Assembly: GCA_002422375.1 (NCBI GenBank)
Contig: DIUQ01000021.1
Span: 1-64,000 of the forward strand
Reading direction: 5' to 3'
DNA from: a bacterium UBA6154
GTDB lineage: Bacteria > Actinomycetota > Actinomycetes > S36-B12
Length of the DNA: 64,000 nt
Positions 28,732 through 39,313 of the stretch are shown here, one piece after another. The notes beneath the pieces were generated by a model that was not told the origin of the DNA, ran no database searches, and saw only the letters and a list, made by a program, of their open reading frames with translations. How positions within the stretch are numbered: position 1 is the stretch's first letter; each line of letters opens with the position of its first letter. The translations under genes and the position numbers were made by a program.

Positions 28732-29640
28732 TCAGCCCTCGAGCTCCTGACGCACCCTCTCAACATCGATAGTCATTTGCTGCAAATAGCCATCAAGGTT
28801 GGCAAATACCTTTTGGGGTCGCACTAGGGCAACGAATTCGAATTCCACCGTGTGTCCATACAGGTCAAGATCGGTGCGATCGAGAACATACGCCTCGATT
28901 CGTTGACTACTGCCCTCAAACTGTGGATTGGTACCAACGGAGATAGCCGCTGGGAAGGTGGCTGACTCCGTGTGCACGAAGCCCGCGTACACCCCGTCCT
29001 GTGGAATGAGCACAGAGGTGGGCCAGTCCAGATTAGCCGTGGGATACCCCAGATCCCTCCCTCGCTGATCCCCCATCACGATCACTCCGCTGAGACGAAA
29101 GGGATGCCCCAACAACTCCGATGCCAACCGGATCTCCCCCCGATCGAGTGCCGCCCTGATTCGGGTCGAGGAAATGGGAACCGAGTCAGTGGTAAGAGGG
29201 ACCTGGGACACGCCGATTCCTGCATCGTGGCCCAGCGTTCGGAGCGTTTCGACATTTCCACGGGCACGGTGCCCGAAAGTGAAGTTCTCTCCCACGACAA
29301 TATGCCGAACATGCAAATGCTTTTGCAAGATGGAATGGAAGAATTCGTCACTGTCCATGTGAGACATGTCTGTCGAAAATTGGAGCACTTCCACTCGATC
29401 TGCACCGAATTGCTGTAGAAGGGCAATGCGTTGATCAAGAGTTGTCAACATCCGAGGCGCCCGAGAAGGATCAACAATCTGGAGGGGGTGCGGGTCGAAG
29501 GTCACAGCAACTAACGGTTCCGAATATCGATGAGCAATCTGGCGCCCGAATTCCAGTAAGGCTTGATGACCTCGATGAACCCCATCAAAGACACCGAGAC
29601 ACACTACGGGTTTGGACTCCGTTGATAATTCGTTTGTCAC
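28732..29640 (-). CDS. ribF: Bifunctional riboflavin kinase/FAD synthetase
   Basis: 302 residues. The N-terminal nucleotidyltransferase has GVFDGVHRGHQALL (HxGH type) and the ISSTRIRAALDRGEI motif; the C-terminal riboflavin kinase domain has GRDLGYPTANL, the ATP/flavin-binding site, and VYAGFVH. Converts riboflavin to FMN and FAD, relevant to the several flavoenzymes in the window (ThyX, the FAD oxidase, perhaps the LLM protein). Start overlaps the truB stop by 4 bases. No FMN riboswitch is visible. Confidence 0.96.
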   Translation of the reverse strand: MTNELSTESKPVVCLGVFDGVHRGHQALLEFGRQIAHRYSEPLVAVTFDPHPLQIVDPSRAPRMLTTLDQRIALLQQFGADRVEVLQFSTDMSHMDSDEFFHSILQKHLHVRHIVVGENFTFGHRARGNVETLRTLGHDAGIGVSQVPLTTDSVPISSTRIRAALDRGEIRLASELLGHPFRLSGVIVMGDQRGRDLGYPTANLDWPTSVLIPQDGVYAGFVHTESATFPAAISVGTNPQFEGSSQRIEAYVLDRTDLDLYGHTVEFEFVALVRPQKVFANLDGYLQQMTIDVERVRQELEG

Positions 29641-30527
29641 GAGATCCCCACAAAGACAGTTTTGTATTTCATACGCGAATCCAGATTACTGGCAATAGCA
29701 AGGAGTTCATGATCCGCTCCTAACACCCCGAACACCGACTCTTCCGGCACCGTAGTTGATGTAAGACGCTGACCGCGTGCAACTTTCTCCCTTGTCGCTT
29801 GATCGACCGTGACACATGGCCACACACGTTCTGCAATCACACCCATGGTCGTGACATATGAACCCGGGTCTGGGGAATCGAGGAGATTCGGGAGTGAAAC
29901 GCAACTGTCAACATGGAAGGGACCTACCGCAGTTCGTCGAAGTTGGGTTAGATGCCCTCCTACTCCCAGATCTCTCCCAATATCTCTAGCGAGCGCGCGG
30001 ATATAGGTACCCGCTGAGCAATGGACAGTGATCGCGACATCAGTCCATGGTCCTGACCGCTGAATAGAGTTAACGACGAAGGAATCAATTGTTACCTCAC
30101 GAGCATCCAATGTCACCTCGCCGCCCGTTCGCACTATCTCGTGGGCACGGCGACCCGATACCTTGATGGCGCTGACAGAGCTGGGAACCTGATAAATTCC
30201 TCCGCGGTAGTTGCTGCACGCTTGCTGAATACGTTCGTCCGAGATCCAGCCCGAATCCTGGACTGAGGACAGCACGCCCTCGCGGTCATCTGTTGTGCTT
30301 TCTGCACCAATACGAATAACTGCTTCATATGCCTTAGTACTCAGAGTTAAGTGCCCCAACATCCTTGTTGCTGCATTGATCCCTAGAACCAGCACGCCTG
30401 TTGCCATGGGGTCGAGAGTCCCCGCGTGACCTACTTTTCGAGTGGAGAAGAGTCTTCTCAACGCACCAACCACGTCGTGGGAGGTGACACCCTCCGGCTT
30501 GTCGACCAGAACGATTCCGTTCACCAT
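29637..30527 (-). CDS. truB: tRNA pseudouridine(55) synthase
   Basis: Makes the universal pseudouridine 55 in the T loop of tRNA. 296 residues with the catalytic motif GHAGTLDPMATGVL (nucleophile D39) and the GGIYQVPSSVSAIKVSGRRAHE segment; a C-terminal PUA-like extension follows. Overlaps rbfA by one base and ribF by four, so rbfA-truB-ribF are translationally coupled. Confidence 0.97.
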   Translation of the reverse strand: MVNGIVLVDKPEGVTSHDVVGALRRLFSTRKVGHAGTLDPMATGVLVLGINAATRMLGHLTLSTKAYEAVIRIGAESTTDDREGVLSSVQDSGWISDERIQQACSNYRGGIYQVPSSVSAIKVSGRRAHEIVRTGGEVTLDAREVTIDSFVVNSIQRSGPWTDVAITVHCSAGTYIRALARDIGRDLGVGGHLTQLRRTAVGPFHVDSCVSLPNLLDSPDPGSYVTTMGVIAERVWPCVTVDQATREKVARGQRLTSTTVPEESVFGVLGADHELLAIASNLDSRMKYKTVFVGIS

Positions 30528-30940
30528 CAGTCTTTGTATGGATTAGCTTCGCCTGCGTAATGGGCGCTTTCCGCTTGCTCATGCACTCGAGCATCGTCAG
30601 CCGCAGCTGCTTTGAGCAAGTCCTCAACGTGCGCTGCATTTTCCGGAATCGCATCCAATACAAACTCCAATGTTGGAGTGAACTTCACACCAGTCCCCTT
30701 ACCAACCTCAGTCCTGAGCATTCCTTTACTGGAAGCGAGTGCCGCGGCGGTATCCAGTCTCTCCTGATCAGAGCCATAGACGGTGTAGAAAATCGAAGCG
30801 TCTCGCAGATCGGGTGTGAGCCGGACATCGGTTATGGTGATGAACCCCAATCGCGGGTCTTTGACTCGGTGCTCCAATGTCTGGGCCACAATCACTTTAA
30901 TTCGATCTGCGAGCTTTCGGGCTCGAGCTTCACTCCCCAT
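30527..30940 (-). CDS. rbfA: Ribosome-binding factor A
   Basis: Late 30S maturation factor with a KH-like fold, 137 residues. Family features: ARKLADRIKVIVAQTLEHRV at the start and GFITITDVRLTPDLRDASIF in the middle. An acidic helical tail of about 25 residues follows. Lies 15 bases after infB, the conserved infB-rbfA-truB order. Confidence 0.96.
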   Translation of the reverse strand: MGSEARARKLADRIKVIVAQTLEHRVKDPRLGFITITDVRLTPDLRDASIFYTVYGSDQERLDTAAALASSKGMLRTEVGKGTGVKFTPTLEFVLDAIPENAAHVEDLLKAAAADDARVHEQAESAHYAGEANPYKD

Positions 30941-30955
30941 GTGTATATCCCGTCT

Positions 30956-33733
30956 CTACTTGCGCGGGATTTCGCGCATCTCAAATGTCTCAATCACGTC
31001 TTCGACTTTGACATCCTGATAGGAACCAAGGTTGATACCGCATTCAAAGCCCTCGCGCACTTCTGTGACGTCATCTTTAAACCTGCGCAGCGATGCGATA
31101 TTAAGGTTCTCCGCGACAACTACTCCGTCACGAACTAACCGCGCCTTAGTGTTTCGCTTGACCTCACCACTGCGGATCAGGCAGCCAGCAATAGTTCCAA
31201 ACTTGGACGATTTGAATACATCGCGAACTTCTGCTGTTCCAAGTTGCACTTCTTCATACTCGGGCTTGAGCATGCCCTTTAGAGCAGCTTCGATCTCATC
31301 GATGGCCTGGTAAATGATGCTGTAGTAGCGAACGTCGACACCCTCCTTGGATGCAAACTCCGCGACTTTACCCTCAGGACGCACGTTGAAACCGATGATG
31401 ATCGCTTTCGAAGCGCTTGCCAAAGTGACGTCGTTTTGGGTGATGGCACCGACCCCACGGTGAATAACGCGGAGGGATACTTCCTTGCCAATATCAATTT
31501 TGAGCAATGCATCTTCGAGCGCCTCAACGGAACCCGAAACATCGCCCTTAATGATCAACGTCAGTTCAGAAACTTCTCCACGCTCAATGGACTCGAGGAA
31601 GTCTTCCAGCGATCGCTTGACGCGATTCTTGGCCAACAGGGCATTTCGCTCTCGCGCTTGACGCGTTTGGGCAATCTGCCGCGCAATCCGATCCTCGGAA
31701 ACGACCAGGAAGCTGTCACCAGCACTCGGGACGGTTGTCAGACCCAGCACTTGAACAGGCGCTGAAGGGCCGGCTTCTGAAACGGGGTTGCCCGAGTCGT
31801 CGAGCATGGCTCGGACTCGACCAAAAGCGTCCCCAGCCACGATGGAGTCCCCTGGTCGCAGGGTTCCACGCTGAACGAGCACGGTTGCCACGGGACCGCG
31901 ACCGCGATCCAGATGGGCCTCGATAGCAATACCTTGGGCGTCCTGTTCAGGATTGGCACGAAGATCCAATGCCGCATCAGCAGTCAAAAGCACCGCCTCC
32001 AATAGTCCCTCGATACCGAGGTCATTTTTGGCGGACACGTCGACAAACATGGTGTCCCCACCAAAGTCTTCAGCGACAAGTCCGTATTCGGTCAACTGAC
32101 CCCGTACCTTGACGGGATCCGCGCCTTCTTTGTCAATCTTGTTCACTGCCACCACAATCGGAACATTCGCCGCCTGCGCATGGTTCAGCGCCTCAATTGT
32201 CTGTGGTTTCACACCGTCATCGGCAGCAACAACCAGAATCGCAATGTCGGTAGCTTCTGCACCACGTGCACGCATAGCGGTGAACGCCTCGTGACCGGGT
32301 GTGTCAATGAACGTTATGGCTCGATCACCATCGGGAGTATGCGCCTGCACCTGATAGGCGCCAATGTGCTGCGTGATTCCACCGGCTTCGCCCGAAATAA
32401 CGTTCGTTTTGCGAATAGCGTCAAGCAATCGAGTCTTGCCGTGGTCCACGTGACCCATAACTGTGACAACAGGTGGTCGTGGCTGCATGTCCGCCGACTC
32501 GCCCTCGTCCTCGCCGAATTCGAGATCAAATGTCTCAAGTAGTTCGCGGTCCTCGTCCTCGGGGGACACAACCTGGACGGCAAAATTCAATTCGGTGCCC
32601 AGTAATTGCAGCGTGTCGTCGTCAATCGACTGCGTTGCCGTCACCATCTCACCCAGACCAATCAACACCTTGACCAGATCCGCAGGTGATGCGTCAATCT
32701 TGTCTGCGAAGTCGGTCAGGCTTGCGCCGCGTGACAGGCGAACAACATCTCCATTACCACGCGGTAAACGAACACCACCCATCGATGGCGCTTCCATATT
32801 GTCAAACTCTTGACGCTTTGCTCGCTTGGATTTACGACCCCGCGAGGGCTTGCCGCCAGGCCGACCGAAAGCGCCCGCTGTTGTTCCGCGGCCTCCGGGT
32901 CGTGCGCCAAATCCACCACGTCCACCGCCGGGACCACCCGGGGCACCTCCCGGTCCACCAGGAGCGCCACCCGGAGTGAAGGGTGCGCCACCAGGACGAG
33001 CGGGGCGAGACCTATCAGGGCCGCCAAAGGCACCCGGTCGCCCGCGACCAGGACCACCCGGGGCACCACCGGCACCACCGGCACCACCGGGACCACCGGG
33101 GCGCGGGCCGCGAGCGGCCGGCATGCTGCCGGGGTTGGGTCGGGGTGCCCCCGATACTCCACCGGGGCGTGGACCTGCTGGCCGGTCGGTCGCCGGAGAG
33201 CCAAACGGATTATTTCCCGGACGAGGTGCTGGGCGGCTCATGCCGGTGCTACCACCAAACGGGTTGTTCCCCGGGCGTGGACCCGCCGGCTTTGCAGCCG
33301 GCCGCGGTGCAGGACGGGGGGAAGGGACCGGACCCGCAGCCGGGGTTGCCGGGGCAGATGCAGCAGGCGAATCCACCGAAGCGGGATTCGCCCTCTCGGA
33401 ATCGGACGAGCGAACGGCGGGATGGGCAGGTTCCGCCGCCATAGTGGGCGCGGAAGCCTTGGGTGGTGTCGGAAGGTCACCCTCCACGGCCGCGGACTCA
33501 GTTAAAGTCTCAGGCTCGGCTGCCGCCGCCTTCTTGGTGGCCTTTTTGGCAGCTTTTTTCGCTGGCTTGGGCTCAGCGGGTGGGAGCGCTTCTTTGAGGC
33601 GACGAGCCACAGGAGGCTCAATGGTGGAGGATGCTGAGCGGACAAACTCGCCCATATCCTGCAATGTCGCTAAGACAGTTTTACTGTCGTAGCCGAGCTC
33701 TTTGGCGAGCTCATATACCCGAACTTTTGACAC
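30956..33733 (-). CDS. infB: Translation initiation factor IF-2
   Basis: GTPase that places initiator tRNA on the ribosome. 925 residues: an IF2-N domain ([14 protein letters not shown]), a Lys/Ala stretch, a long Pro/Gly/Arg low-complexity linker (about residues 120-305), a second IF2-N domain, then the G domain with GHVDHGKT near residue 425, [11 protein letters not shown] and NKIDK, and the C-terminal domains that bind initiator tRNA. The long disordered linker is normal for actinobacterial IF2 and gives the locally high G+C and tandem repeats seen here. Confidence 0.98.
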   Translation of the reverse strand: MSKVRVYELAKELGYDSKTVLATLQDMGEFVRSASSTIEPPVARRLKEALPPAEPKPAKKAAKKATKKAAAAEPETLTESAAVEGDLPTPPKASAPTMAAEPAHPAVRSSDSERANPASVDSPAASAPATPAAGPVPSPRPAPRPAAKPAGPRPGNNPFGGSTGMSRPAPRPGNNPFGSPATDRPAGPRPGGVSGAPRPNPGSMPAARGPRPGGPGGAGGAGGAPGGPGRGRPGAFGGPDRSRPARPGGAPFTPGGAPGGPGGAPGGPGGGRGGFGARPGGRGTTAGAFGRPGGKPSRGRKSKRAKRQEFDNMEAPSMGGVRLPRGNGDVVRLSRGASLTDFADKIDASPADLVKVLIGLGEMVTATQSIDDDTLQLLGTELNFAVQVVSPEDEDRELLETFDLEFGEDEGESADMQPRPPVVTVMGHVDHGKTRLLDAIRKTNVISGEAGGITQHIGAYQVQAHTPDGDRAITFIDTPGHEAFTAMRARGAEATDIAILVVAADDGVKPQTIEALNHAQAANVPIVVAVNKIDKEGADPVKVRGQLTEYGLVAEDFGGDTMFVDVSAKNDLGIEGLLEAVLLTADAALDLRANPEQDAQGIAIEAHLDRGRGPVATVLVQRGTLRPGDSIVAGDAFGRVRAMLDDSGNPVSEAGPSAPVQVLGLTTVPSAGDSFLVVSEDRIARQIAQTRQARERNALLAKNRVKRSLEDFLESIERGEVSELTLIIKGDVSGSVEALEDALLKIDIGKEVSLRVIHRGVGAITQNDVTLASASKAIIIGFNVRPEGKVAEFASKEGVDVRYYSIIYQAIDEIEAALKGMLKPEYEEVQLGTAEVRDVFKSSKFGTIAGCLIRSGEVKRNTKARLVRDGVVVAENLNIASLRRFKDDVTEVREGFECGINLGSYQDVKVEDVIETFEMREIPRK
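33062..33097. repeat. Tandem 9-base repeat inside infB
   Basis: Four consecutive copies of GGCACCACC (the last is GGGACCACC), coding Gly-Gly-Ala triplets in the IF-2 linker on the other strand. Flanking sequence has looser copies. Such runs vary in length by slippage. Confidence 0.85.
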
Positions 33734-33747
33734 AACTCTCCTGTCTT

Positions 33748-33771
33748 GGTTCGGGCGGTGTTGTCCGAACC
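33748..33771 (-). promoter_or_regulatory. Hairpin in the ylxR-infB gap
   Basis: GGTTCGG, 10-base loop, CCGAACC; ends 15 bases upstream of the infB start. A smaller stem TGAGG-GG-CCTCA lies at 33812-33823. The 113-base gap has no gene. The hairpin may tune infB translation or mRNA processing; no terminator T-tract is present. Confidence 0.45.
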
Positions 33772-33846
33772 GTTACTGGGCGCGATGCACTTTCATGCCT
33801 GCACGCTCATGTGAGGGGCCTCATGAGGAAGCGCTCATTAGCTTGT

Positions 33847-34167
33847 TCACGGTGATCCTTTGGGTGGACGTGGTATGGATGTTGAGGAGTCTGCCACTGA
33901 ACTTTGTTGTACGACTGACATGACAATCTCCCTAACGGCGACTAAATCTACCGGATCCACCAACTTGAGGCTTGCTTGGACCCGTTTCACGGCGCGGGAG
34001 AGGCAGTTTGTGGTCGGATGAACGTAGGCGCTTCGCCCATGCACAGTCCCGTCCCTGTCGATGGTGATGCTGTGCCTGCCTGGGTCTGGCCTAAAACGCA
34101 CCAGGGTCATTTGAGCTGCAGCGGTTCGGCACCCTAAGCATGTTCTTTCCACCAGTGGACGACCCAT
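33847..34167 (-). CDS. ylxR: YlxR (DUF448) RNA-binding protein
   Basis: 106 residues with the YlxR signature: RTCLGCR near residue 9, LVRF, and GRSAYVHPTTNCL. Usual members are 80-100 residues; here a Ser/Pro tail extends the C terminus. YlxR is a small nucleic-acid-binding protein, linked to RNase P regulation in Bacillus. It lies between nusA and infB as almost everywhere, 12 bases after nusA. Confidence 0.94.
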   Translation of the reverse strand: MGRPLVERTCLGCRTAAAQMTLVRFRPDPGRHSITIDRDGTVHGRSAYVHPTTNCLSRAVKRVQASLKLVDPVDLVAVREIVMSVVQQSSVADSSTSIPRPPKGSP

Positions 34168-34179
34168 TCGACACAGGGC

Positions 34180-35199
34180 CTATTCCACTATCTCTGGGGC
34201 TGGAGCGCTTTCCGGTGGTTGAGCGTCAGACCTGATGTCAATACGCCATCCGGTCAATCGCGCAGCCAGGCGCGCATTTTGCCCTTCCCGGCCTATTGCT
34301 AAGGAAAGTTGATAGTCGGGCACAACCACTCGGGCACTGCGCGTGGCCGGATCAACAATTGTCACCGACGATACTTTCGCTGGGGAAAGCGCTTGCGCGA
34401 TCATGTTTGCGGGGTCGTCACTGTGGTCAACAATGTCGATTTTCTCGCCAGCCAGTTCACTCATTACCTGTCTGACCCGTTGTCCTAAGGGGCCAATGCA
34501 GGAACCCTTGGCATTGACATCAGACTTGTGTGACCGAACAGCAATCTTTGTCCGATGTCCGGCTTCCCGGGCAACAGCTGTAATTTCGACGGTGCCGTCA
34601 GCAATTTCGGGAACCTCCAAAGCAAACAGAGCCTTGACCAATTCCGGGTGCGTTCGAGAGACGGTCACAATTGGACCCTTGAACCCCTTCCGCACTCCGG
34701 TTACTAGACATTTGATGCGCTCCCCATGGGTATACACCTCGCCTGGTGATTGCTCCTCGGGCGGAAGGTTCGCCTCAATTTTACCCAAGTCAACCCGAAT
34801 CATTCGGGGATTCGTTCCCTGTTGGATAACTCCGGACACGAGGTCTCCTTCGCGTCCGGTGAATTCCACCAGAGTCGCGTCACCTTCTGCTTCCCGCAAA
34901 CGACCAAGAAGCACTTGGCGAGCGGTACTAGCTGCCACACGTCCGAAATTCTCCGGTGTGTCATCAAATTCAGGACCATATGTCACAGGCTCATCTGGCG
35001 TGGACCGCTCTTGTTCCTCCCGCGCCCAAACGGTGACATGACCGCTTTTTCGATGTAATTCAACGCGGGCCTGCGGCCAAGATCCAGGAGTTCGTTGGTA
35101 AGCAGTCAGCAGCGCCTGTTCGATACTCTCGACTACCAGATCTAGTGACAGATTTTTCTCGCGCACCAGAGATTTCAACGCACTGACATCAATATCCAT
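34180..35199 (-). CDS. nusA: Transcription termination/antitermination factor NusA
   Basis: Binds RNA polymerase and nascent RNA. About 339 residues: N-terminal polymerase-binding domain (MDIDVSALKSLVREKNLS), S1 domain, then KH1 and KH2 (GSCIGPLGQRVRQVMSELAGE and the SLAIGREGQNARLAARLTGW pair). It lacks the acidic C-terminal repeats of E. coli NusA, as usual in Actinobacteria. ATG at 35205 overlaps the rimP stop (ATGA) but abuts the GAGGGG site; ATG at 35199 is spaced seven bases from it and gives the family start, so it is preferred. Confidence 0.96.
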   Translation of the reverse strand: MDIDVSALKSLVREKNLSLDLVVESIEQALLTAYQRTPGSWPQARVELHRKSGHVTVWAREEQERSTPDEPVTYGPEFDDTPENFGRVAASTARQVLLGRLREAEGDATLVEFTGREGDLVSGVIQQGTNPRMIRVDLGKIEANLPPEEQSPGEVYTHGERIKCLVTGVRKGFKGPIVTVSRTHPELVKALFALEVPEIADGTVEITAVAREAGHRTKIAVRSHKSDVNAKGSCIGPLGQRVRQVMSELAGEKIDIVDHSDDPANMIAQALSPAKVSSVTIVDPATRSARVVVPDYQLSLAIGREGQNARLAARLTGWRIDIRSDAQPPESAPAPEIVE

Positions 35200-35201
35200 T
35201 G

Positions 35202-35678
35202 TCATTCCCCTCGATTGAATTCAACTTGTACGACAGCATGTTCAACATCGGCAGGCACCACGGAGATGGACACATCTTGCTGATCAGTGAGAGTGATTGA
35301 GTCGTGATCAACGGACGAGATGCGATATGTCCCCGACTTCTGCGAATCCTTATGGTCCATGTGAACCAGATGACCAAGGGCGCGACGCCAATGTCGAATT
35401 TCCGTCAGCGGCCGATCAACGCCGGGTGAACTCACCTCCAACACGAAGGGTGAATCGTCACTATTAATCGCCTGGTCTAATACCTCAGACAACATGCGAC
35501 TAATCTCAGCAATGTCGTCTAGGTCAATTCCTCCGTCACGATCAACAACGACACGCAAGACCTCTCGCCGCCCAGCTCGAGAAATGTTTAGGTCCTCTAG
35601 ATCAACGTCAAATGTGGCACACACGCGCTCTGCGATGTCACGGCATTGTTTCTCTGGCAATCCCATGATGACCACCAT
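35202..35678 (-). CDS. rimP: Ribosome maturation factor RimP
   Basis: 158 residues; assists 30S assembly. Features: RAGRREVLRVVVDRDGGIDL and the FVLEVSSPGVDRPL motif typical of the family, then a C-terminal SH3-like domain. First gene of the rimP-nusA-ylxR-infB-rbfA-truB-ribF run. ATG at 35666 (MGLPEK) with GGTGG upstream is an alternative start. A -10-like TACAAT lies on the minus strand at 35708-35713, about 30 bases upstream, without a clear -35. Confidence 0.94.
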   Translation of the reverse strand: MVVIMGLPEKQCRDIAERVCATFDVDLEDLNISRAGRREVLRVVVDRDGGIDLDDIAEISRMLSEVLDQAINSDDSPFVLEVSSPGVDRPLTEIRHWRRALGHLVHMDHKDSQKSGTYRISSVDHDSITLTDQQDVSISVVPADVEHAVVQVEFNRGE

Positions 35679-35767
35679 TCCCTAGCGTTGTCCAGTTGTG
35701 TGACGCGATTGTAAGTACCCTCACTGTAGCAATGGGGGTTTTATTGCGTCCTGGCCACACCGAGAAT

Positions 35768-36547
35768 CTATGGCACCCAGGTATCCCAGATCAGCCGGAT
35801 AATTAATAGCGCAACGACGGTTAAAAACACAGTCCGCACAAACGCGCTTCCCCGGGCAATGGCCGTTCTCGCCCCTACGTATGCGCCTAATACGTTGAAA
35901 AGCGCGAGGAGTAGCCCGAGCAGCCACAAAACTGAACCGGTAATCCCGAAAATAACCAGAGCTGCTGCGTTAGTACCCAAATTAACGATTTTCGCTGTTG
36001 ATGAAGCCATGAGAAATGAATAGCCGAGGAGCCCTACCAAGGCGATGAGGAGGAATGACCCAGTGCCCGGACCGAAGATTCCGTCATAGAAGCCGATAAT
36101 CGCACCGACCAGTACCGCCACGACAAGGTGTTTTCGGGAACCATGCCACCGAAGGTTGTCCACGCTCCCGAGTACCGGAGAGAAGAGCGTCCAGAGCCAC
36201 ACTGAAATTAATGCCACAATCACAAAGTTTGCAAACAATTTTGTTGGCACAAGGTGGGCAGTCCACGCCCCCATAGCGGAAAACGCGCAAGCCGCACCCG
36301 CCATAGGTAGGACGGTTTTCCAATCCGGTGAAAGGTTCTTGACGTACGTCCGGGCGGCCGTTGCGGTTCCGAAAAAACTGGATAACTTGTTTGTGGCCAG
36401 CGCATTAACTTCAGCGCCCGCCGGCAGGGCAATGAATAACGCCGGTAGCTGCACCATTCCGCCGCCACCGCTAACAGCGTCGACCCACCCGGCAGCCGCA
36501 GCAGCTACGCACAAGAGGACGACCGTCCAGACGCTTAGGTCGTACAT
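35768..36547 (-). CDS. TSUP-family (TauE/SafE) membrane permease
   Basis: 259 residues, about eight hydrophobic helices, with the TSUP features [20 protein letters not shown] at the first repeat and [20 protein letters not shown] at the second. The family moves sulfite, sulfoacetate or other organosulfur anions; substrate unknown here. The start overlaps the proS stop by 13 bases, so it is read with proS. An exporter for sulfated or sulfonated compounds would go with the sulfotransferase at 8 kb only by speculation. Confidence 0.88.
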   Translation of the reverse strand: MYDLSVWTVVLLCVAAAAAGWVDAVSGGGGMVQLPALFIALPAGAEVNALATNKLSSFFGTATAARTYVKNLSPDWKTVLPMAGAACAFSAMGAWTAHLVPTKLFANFVIVALISVWLWTLFSPVLGSVDNLRWHGSRKHLVVAVLVGAIIGFYDGIFGPGTGSFLLIALVGLLGYSFLMASSTAKIVNLGTNAAALVIFGITGSVLWLLGLLLALFNVLGAYVGARTAIARGSAFVRTVFLTVVALLIIRLIWDTWVP

Positions 36548-38313
36548 ATGTCGAGGACGTAGTCCAGCGCGTGGCTCACCTCAACATCGACCCTTTCACC
36601 CGTGGCCCGATCCTTGACTTCTACGACACCGCGCTCTAAACCTTTTCCAATAACTACGATCGTGGGAATGCCGAGTAATTCCGAGTCATTGAACTTAACC
36701 CCTGGCGACACCCCGGTGCGATCGTCGTAGATGACTCTCAATCCACGGGAATCCCACTCGTTGGCGAATTCCTCCGCTGCAGCAAACACCTCAGGAGTCT
36801 TGCCGGCAGCAATAACGTAAACATCAGCGGGCGAAACTTCACGGGGCCAGATCAGCCCACGATCGTCATGGTGCTGCTCCGCAATGGCTGCGACCGCACG
36901 CGATACTCCAATACCGTAGGAGCCCATGGTCACGGTAACTAAATCGCCTTTCTCGTCTAACACTTTTAGACCCAATGCGTCAGCGTATTTTCGACCCAGT
37001 TGGAAGATATGCCCAATCTCGATTCCACGTGCCATGTGAAGGGAGCCACCACATTGATGGCAGATATCTCCTTCCTTGACCTCCGCCACGTCAATAACTG
37101 AGTCCGAGACAAAGTCACGCTCAAACACAAGGTCAAAAACATGTTTACCATGTTCGTTGGCGCCTGTGATCCACCTCGTTCCGCGGACAACACGGGGGTC
37201 AGTGCGGAATTCGATGCCGCTGGATGAGTTTTTCCCCAGAACACCTGGGCCAATGTATCCCTTGGTCAAGACCGGATATTGAGTAAAATCTTCCTCGTCA
37301 AATGGTCGAGCGACATAGGGGTAAATAGCCGCCTCTAGCCGTCGCATATCAATTTCCCGATCACCCGGAACGCCGATCGCCAAGGGCTTTTCGTTGCCGT
37401 CGGCATCCTTCAGCATCAAGAGGAGGTTCTTCAACGTGTCCGAAGCCACCCACTTCCGATCGGAGCGCTGCAGATCTGGGCGAAAATTGGAAATATCGAC
37501 AAGCGTGTCAATGGTGGGAGTATCCGGTGTCTCCTCCACGTGGGCAGCCGGTAGATCATGGACTAGATCGAGCGAAGGATCCCACGAGGCTGCGGGAATA
37601 ACAACTGCTTCAACATTCGCCGCATAGCCACAATCACATCGAACGTAGGTGTCCTCGCCAACATCTGACGATGCAAGAAATTCTTCACTCTGTGATCCAC
37701 CCATGGCCCCAGCCATGGCGGACACAATGACGTAGGACAACTTCATTCGATCAAACGTTGATATATAGGCATCTCGGTGCCGTTGATAGGAGAGCTCCAA
37801 GCCTTCATCGGTGACATCGAATGAGTAGGAATCCTTCATGACAAATTCGCGTCCACGAAGTATGCCTGCACGCGGCCGGGCTTCATCGCGAAACTTAGTT
37901 TGAATCTGATAGATAACGAGCGGCAAATCTTTATAAGAGGAGTACTCCCCTTTCACCATTAGAGTGAACATTTCCTCATGTGTTGGACCAAGAAGGTAGT
38001 CATTGTCTCGTCGGTCAGTGAGTCGAAACAGATTGTCTCCGTATTCCGTCCATCTTCCCGTTTGTTCATACGCCTCTCGTGGGAGCAACGAAGGAAAGTG
38101 AACCTCTTGAAACCCTGCGCGATCCATTTCCTCTCGGACTATCCGCTCGACGTTGCGAAAAACAATGTACCCAAGGGGCAGCCATGAAAAAATCCCCGGC
38201 GCTATCCGTCTGACATATCCGCCACGCACTAGCAACTTGTGGCTAGGCACTTCAGCATCGGCCGGATTGTCACGCAATGTCCGAAGGAACATGGTCGACA
38301 TGCGAGAAATCAC
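36535..38313 (-). CDS. proS: Prolyl-tRNA synthetase
   Basis: Class II aminoacyl-tRNA synthetase of the bacterial type, 592 residues: motif 1 region at the N terminus ([20 protein letters not shown]), motif 2 around [21 protein letters not shown], an inserted YbaK-like editing domain (about 230-400), motif 3 near [17 protein letters not shown], and the anticodon-binding domain. The 115 bases upstream (38314-38428) hold its promoter or are read through from the GNAT gene; I found no T-box. Confidence 0.97.
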   Translation of the reverse strand: MISRMSTMFLRTLRDNPADAEVPSHKLLVRGGYVRRIAPGIFSWLPLGYIVFRNVERIVREEMDRAGFQEVHFPSLLPREAYEQTGRWTEYGDNLFRLTDRRDNDYLLGPTHEEMFTLMVKGEYSSYKDLPLVIYQIQTKFRDEARPRAGILRGREFVMKDSYSFDVTDEGLELSYQRHRDAYISTFDRMKLSYVIVSAMAGAMGGSQSEEFLASSDVGEDTYVRCDCGYAANVEAVVIPAASWDPSLDLVHDLPAAHVEETPDTPTIDTLVDISNFRPDLQRSDRKWVASDTLKNLLLMLKDADGNEKPLAIGVPGDREIDMRRLEAAIYPYVARPFDEEDFTQYPVLTKGYIGPGVLGKNSSSGIEFRTDPRVVRGTRWITGANEHGKHVFDLVFERDFVSDSVIDVAEVKEGDICHQCGGSLHMARGIEIGHIFQLGRKYADALGLKVLDEKGDLVTVTMGSYGIGVSRAVAAIAEQHHDDRGLIWPREVSPADVYVIAAGKTPEVFAAAEEFANEWDSRGLRVIYDDRTGVSPGVKFNDSELLGIPTIVVIGKGLERGVVEVKDRATGERVDVEVSHALDYVLDICTT

Positions 38314-38428
38314 GAGCGCCTCATTTCAGGTGAAACCCCCTCGAGTCGTACACACGAGGTGGAAGTTGTCTGAGAATAGCGTCACAGAGTAGCCAATCCC
38401 CGGGAAGCACGGCCTCGACTACATGGAG

Positions 38429-39301
38429 TCAGAAAAGAACTGTGGCGAATGTGTCGCATTGACGGAAACCAGCCCGGGCATAAGTTCGGAGCGCTGGGGT
38501 ATTGAAATCATTGACGTACAGGGTCACTGTTGGGGCAATCGCTCGCTGGATAATGTCAGCAACTGCTGCTACTGCCGGAGCCGCAATTCCATGACCCCGC
38601 AACTCTGGGGCAACCCAGACACCCTGGATTTGAGCAACGGTTGGAGTTGCATATCCGACCTCAGCTTTGAACAGCACGCGGTTATTTTCAATAATTGCAA
38701 ATGCATGTCGCTGTGCTATTACTTCGGCAACGCGCCGTTCATACTGAACCTGGCCACCGTGGAGGATTGGCGACACACCAACCTCCTCGGTGAACATATG
38801 AATCGATGCTGGGAGCAGTATCGGTAATTCTCCGGCGGTCACATGTCGCACTCGGGGATCTCTTACCCCGAGCGCTTTCCCTTCCAAGGACAAATAGGGT
38901 TGATTGGCACGAACTTCACGCGGCAATCCCCAACTCGAGGACATGAGATCCCACAGCCCGAGGACATCAGTGCGCGGCCCCAGGAGTGCGGAACTTCGTC
39001 GACCAGTTCGCACCAATTCCTGCGCGAATGCGAGTCGAGCCTCGTGGGTGGTCGTTGAAGGAACAATATTTGCACCAACAAAAAGAATGGATTCCAGACC
39101 TGCGCCGGTGAAGTATCCCCAGAGACCCCCGCCCATTCGCCAGCTATCTCGCATGCCAAGCGCAATCCGCGAGGCCAGAAATCCATGAACCAGTGGATCG
39201 GACTCGGTGATATCACGCGCGCGTGCTAATTCAGCCACAGACACGTGGCGCACCCAACCCCCCAGTGCAGAGCCGGGCTCTGCCACGGCGTTGGTGGACA
39301 T
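38429..39301 (-). CDS. GNAT-family acetyltransferase with DUF4081 N-terminal domain
   Basis: 290 residues. N-terminal part (about 1-150) is the DUF4081 domain, containing DPLVHGFLASRI, and the C-terminal part is a GNAT domain with IQGVWVAPELRGHGIAAPAVA (acetyl-CoA site) and YVNDFNTPALRTYARAGFR. Same architecture and place, next to ispG, as Rv2867c of M. tuberculosis. Substrate unknown. Twelve bases after ispG. Confidence 0.9.
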   Translation of the reverse strand: MSTNAVAEPGSALGGWVRHVSVAELARARDITESDPLVHGFLASRIALGMRDSWRMGGGLWGYFTGAGLESILFVGANIVPSTTTHEARLAFAQELVRTGRRSSALLGPRTDVLGLWDLMSSSWGLPREVRANQPYLSLEGKALGVRDPRVRHVTAGELPILLPASIHMFTEEVGVSPILHGGQVQYERRVAEVIAQRHAFAIIENNRVLFKAEVGYATPTVAQIQGVWVAPELRGHGIAAPAVAAVADIIQRAIAPTVTLYVNDFNTPALRTYARAGFRQCDTFATVLF

Positions 39302-39313
39302 GCCGTCACCGTA

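Noticed and set aside
29641..29700. FMN riboswitch before ribF
   Set aside because: ribF overlaps truB with no leader; nothing resembling the RFN element.
33000..33110. Repeats in infB as a CRISPR or VNTR locus
   Set aside because: The repeats are contiguous 9-base coding units without spacers, in the normal IF-2 linker.
32826..33692. Long Pro/Gly/Arg-rich open frame on the plus strand across infB
   Set aside because: It is the complement of the IF-2 low-complexity linker; open only because of G+C-rich repeats. No start context or domain.
38314..38428. T-box leader upstream of proS
   Set aside because: No T-box conserved sequence or specifier stem was found; actinobacterial T-boxes are mainly on ileS.
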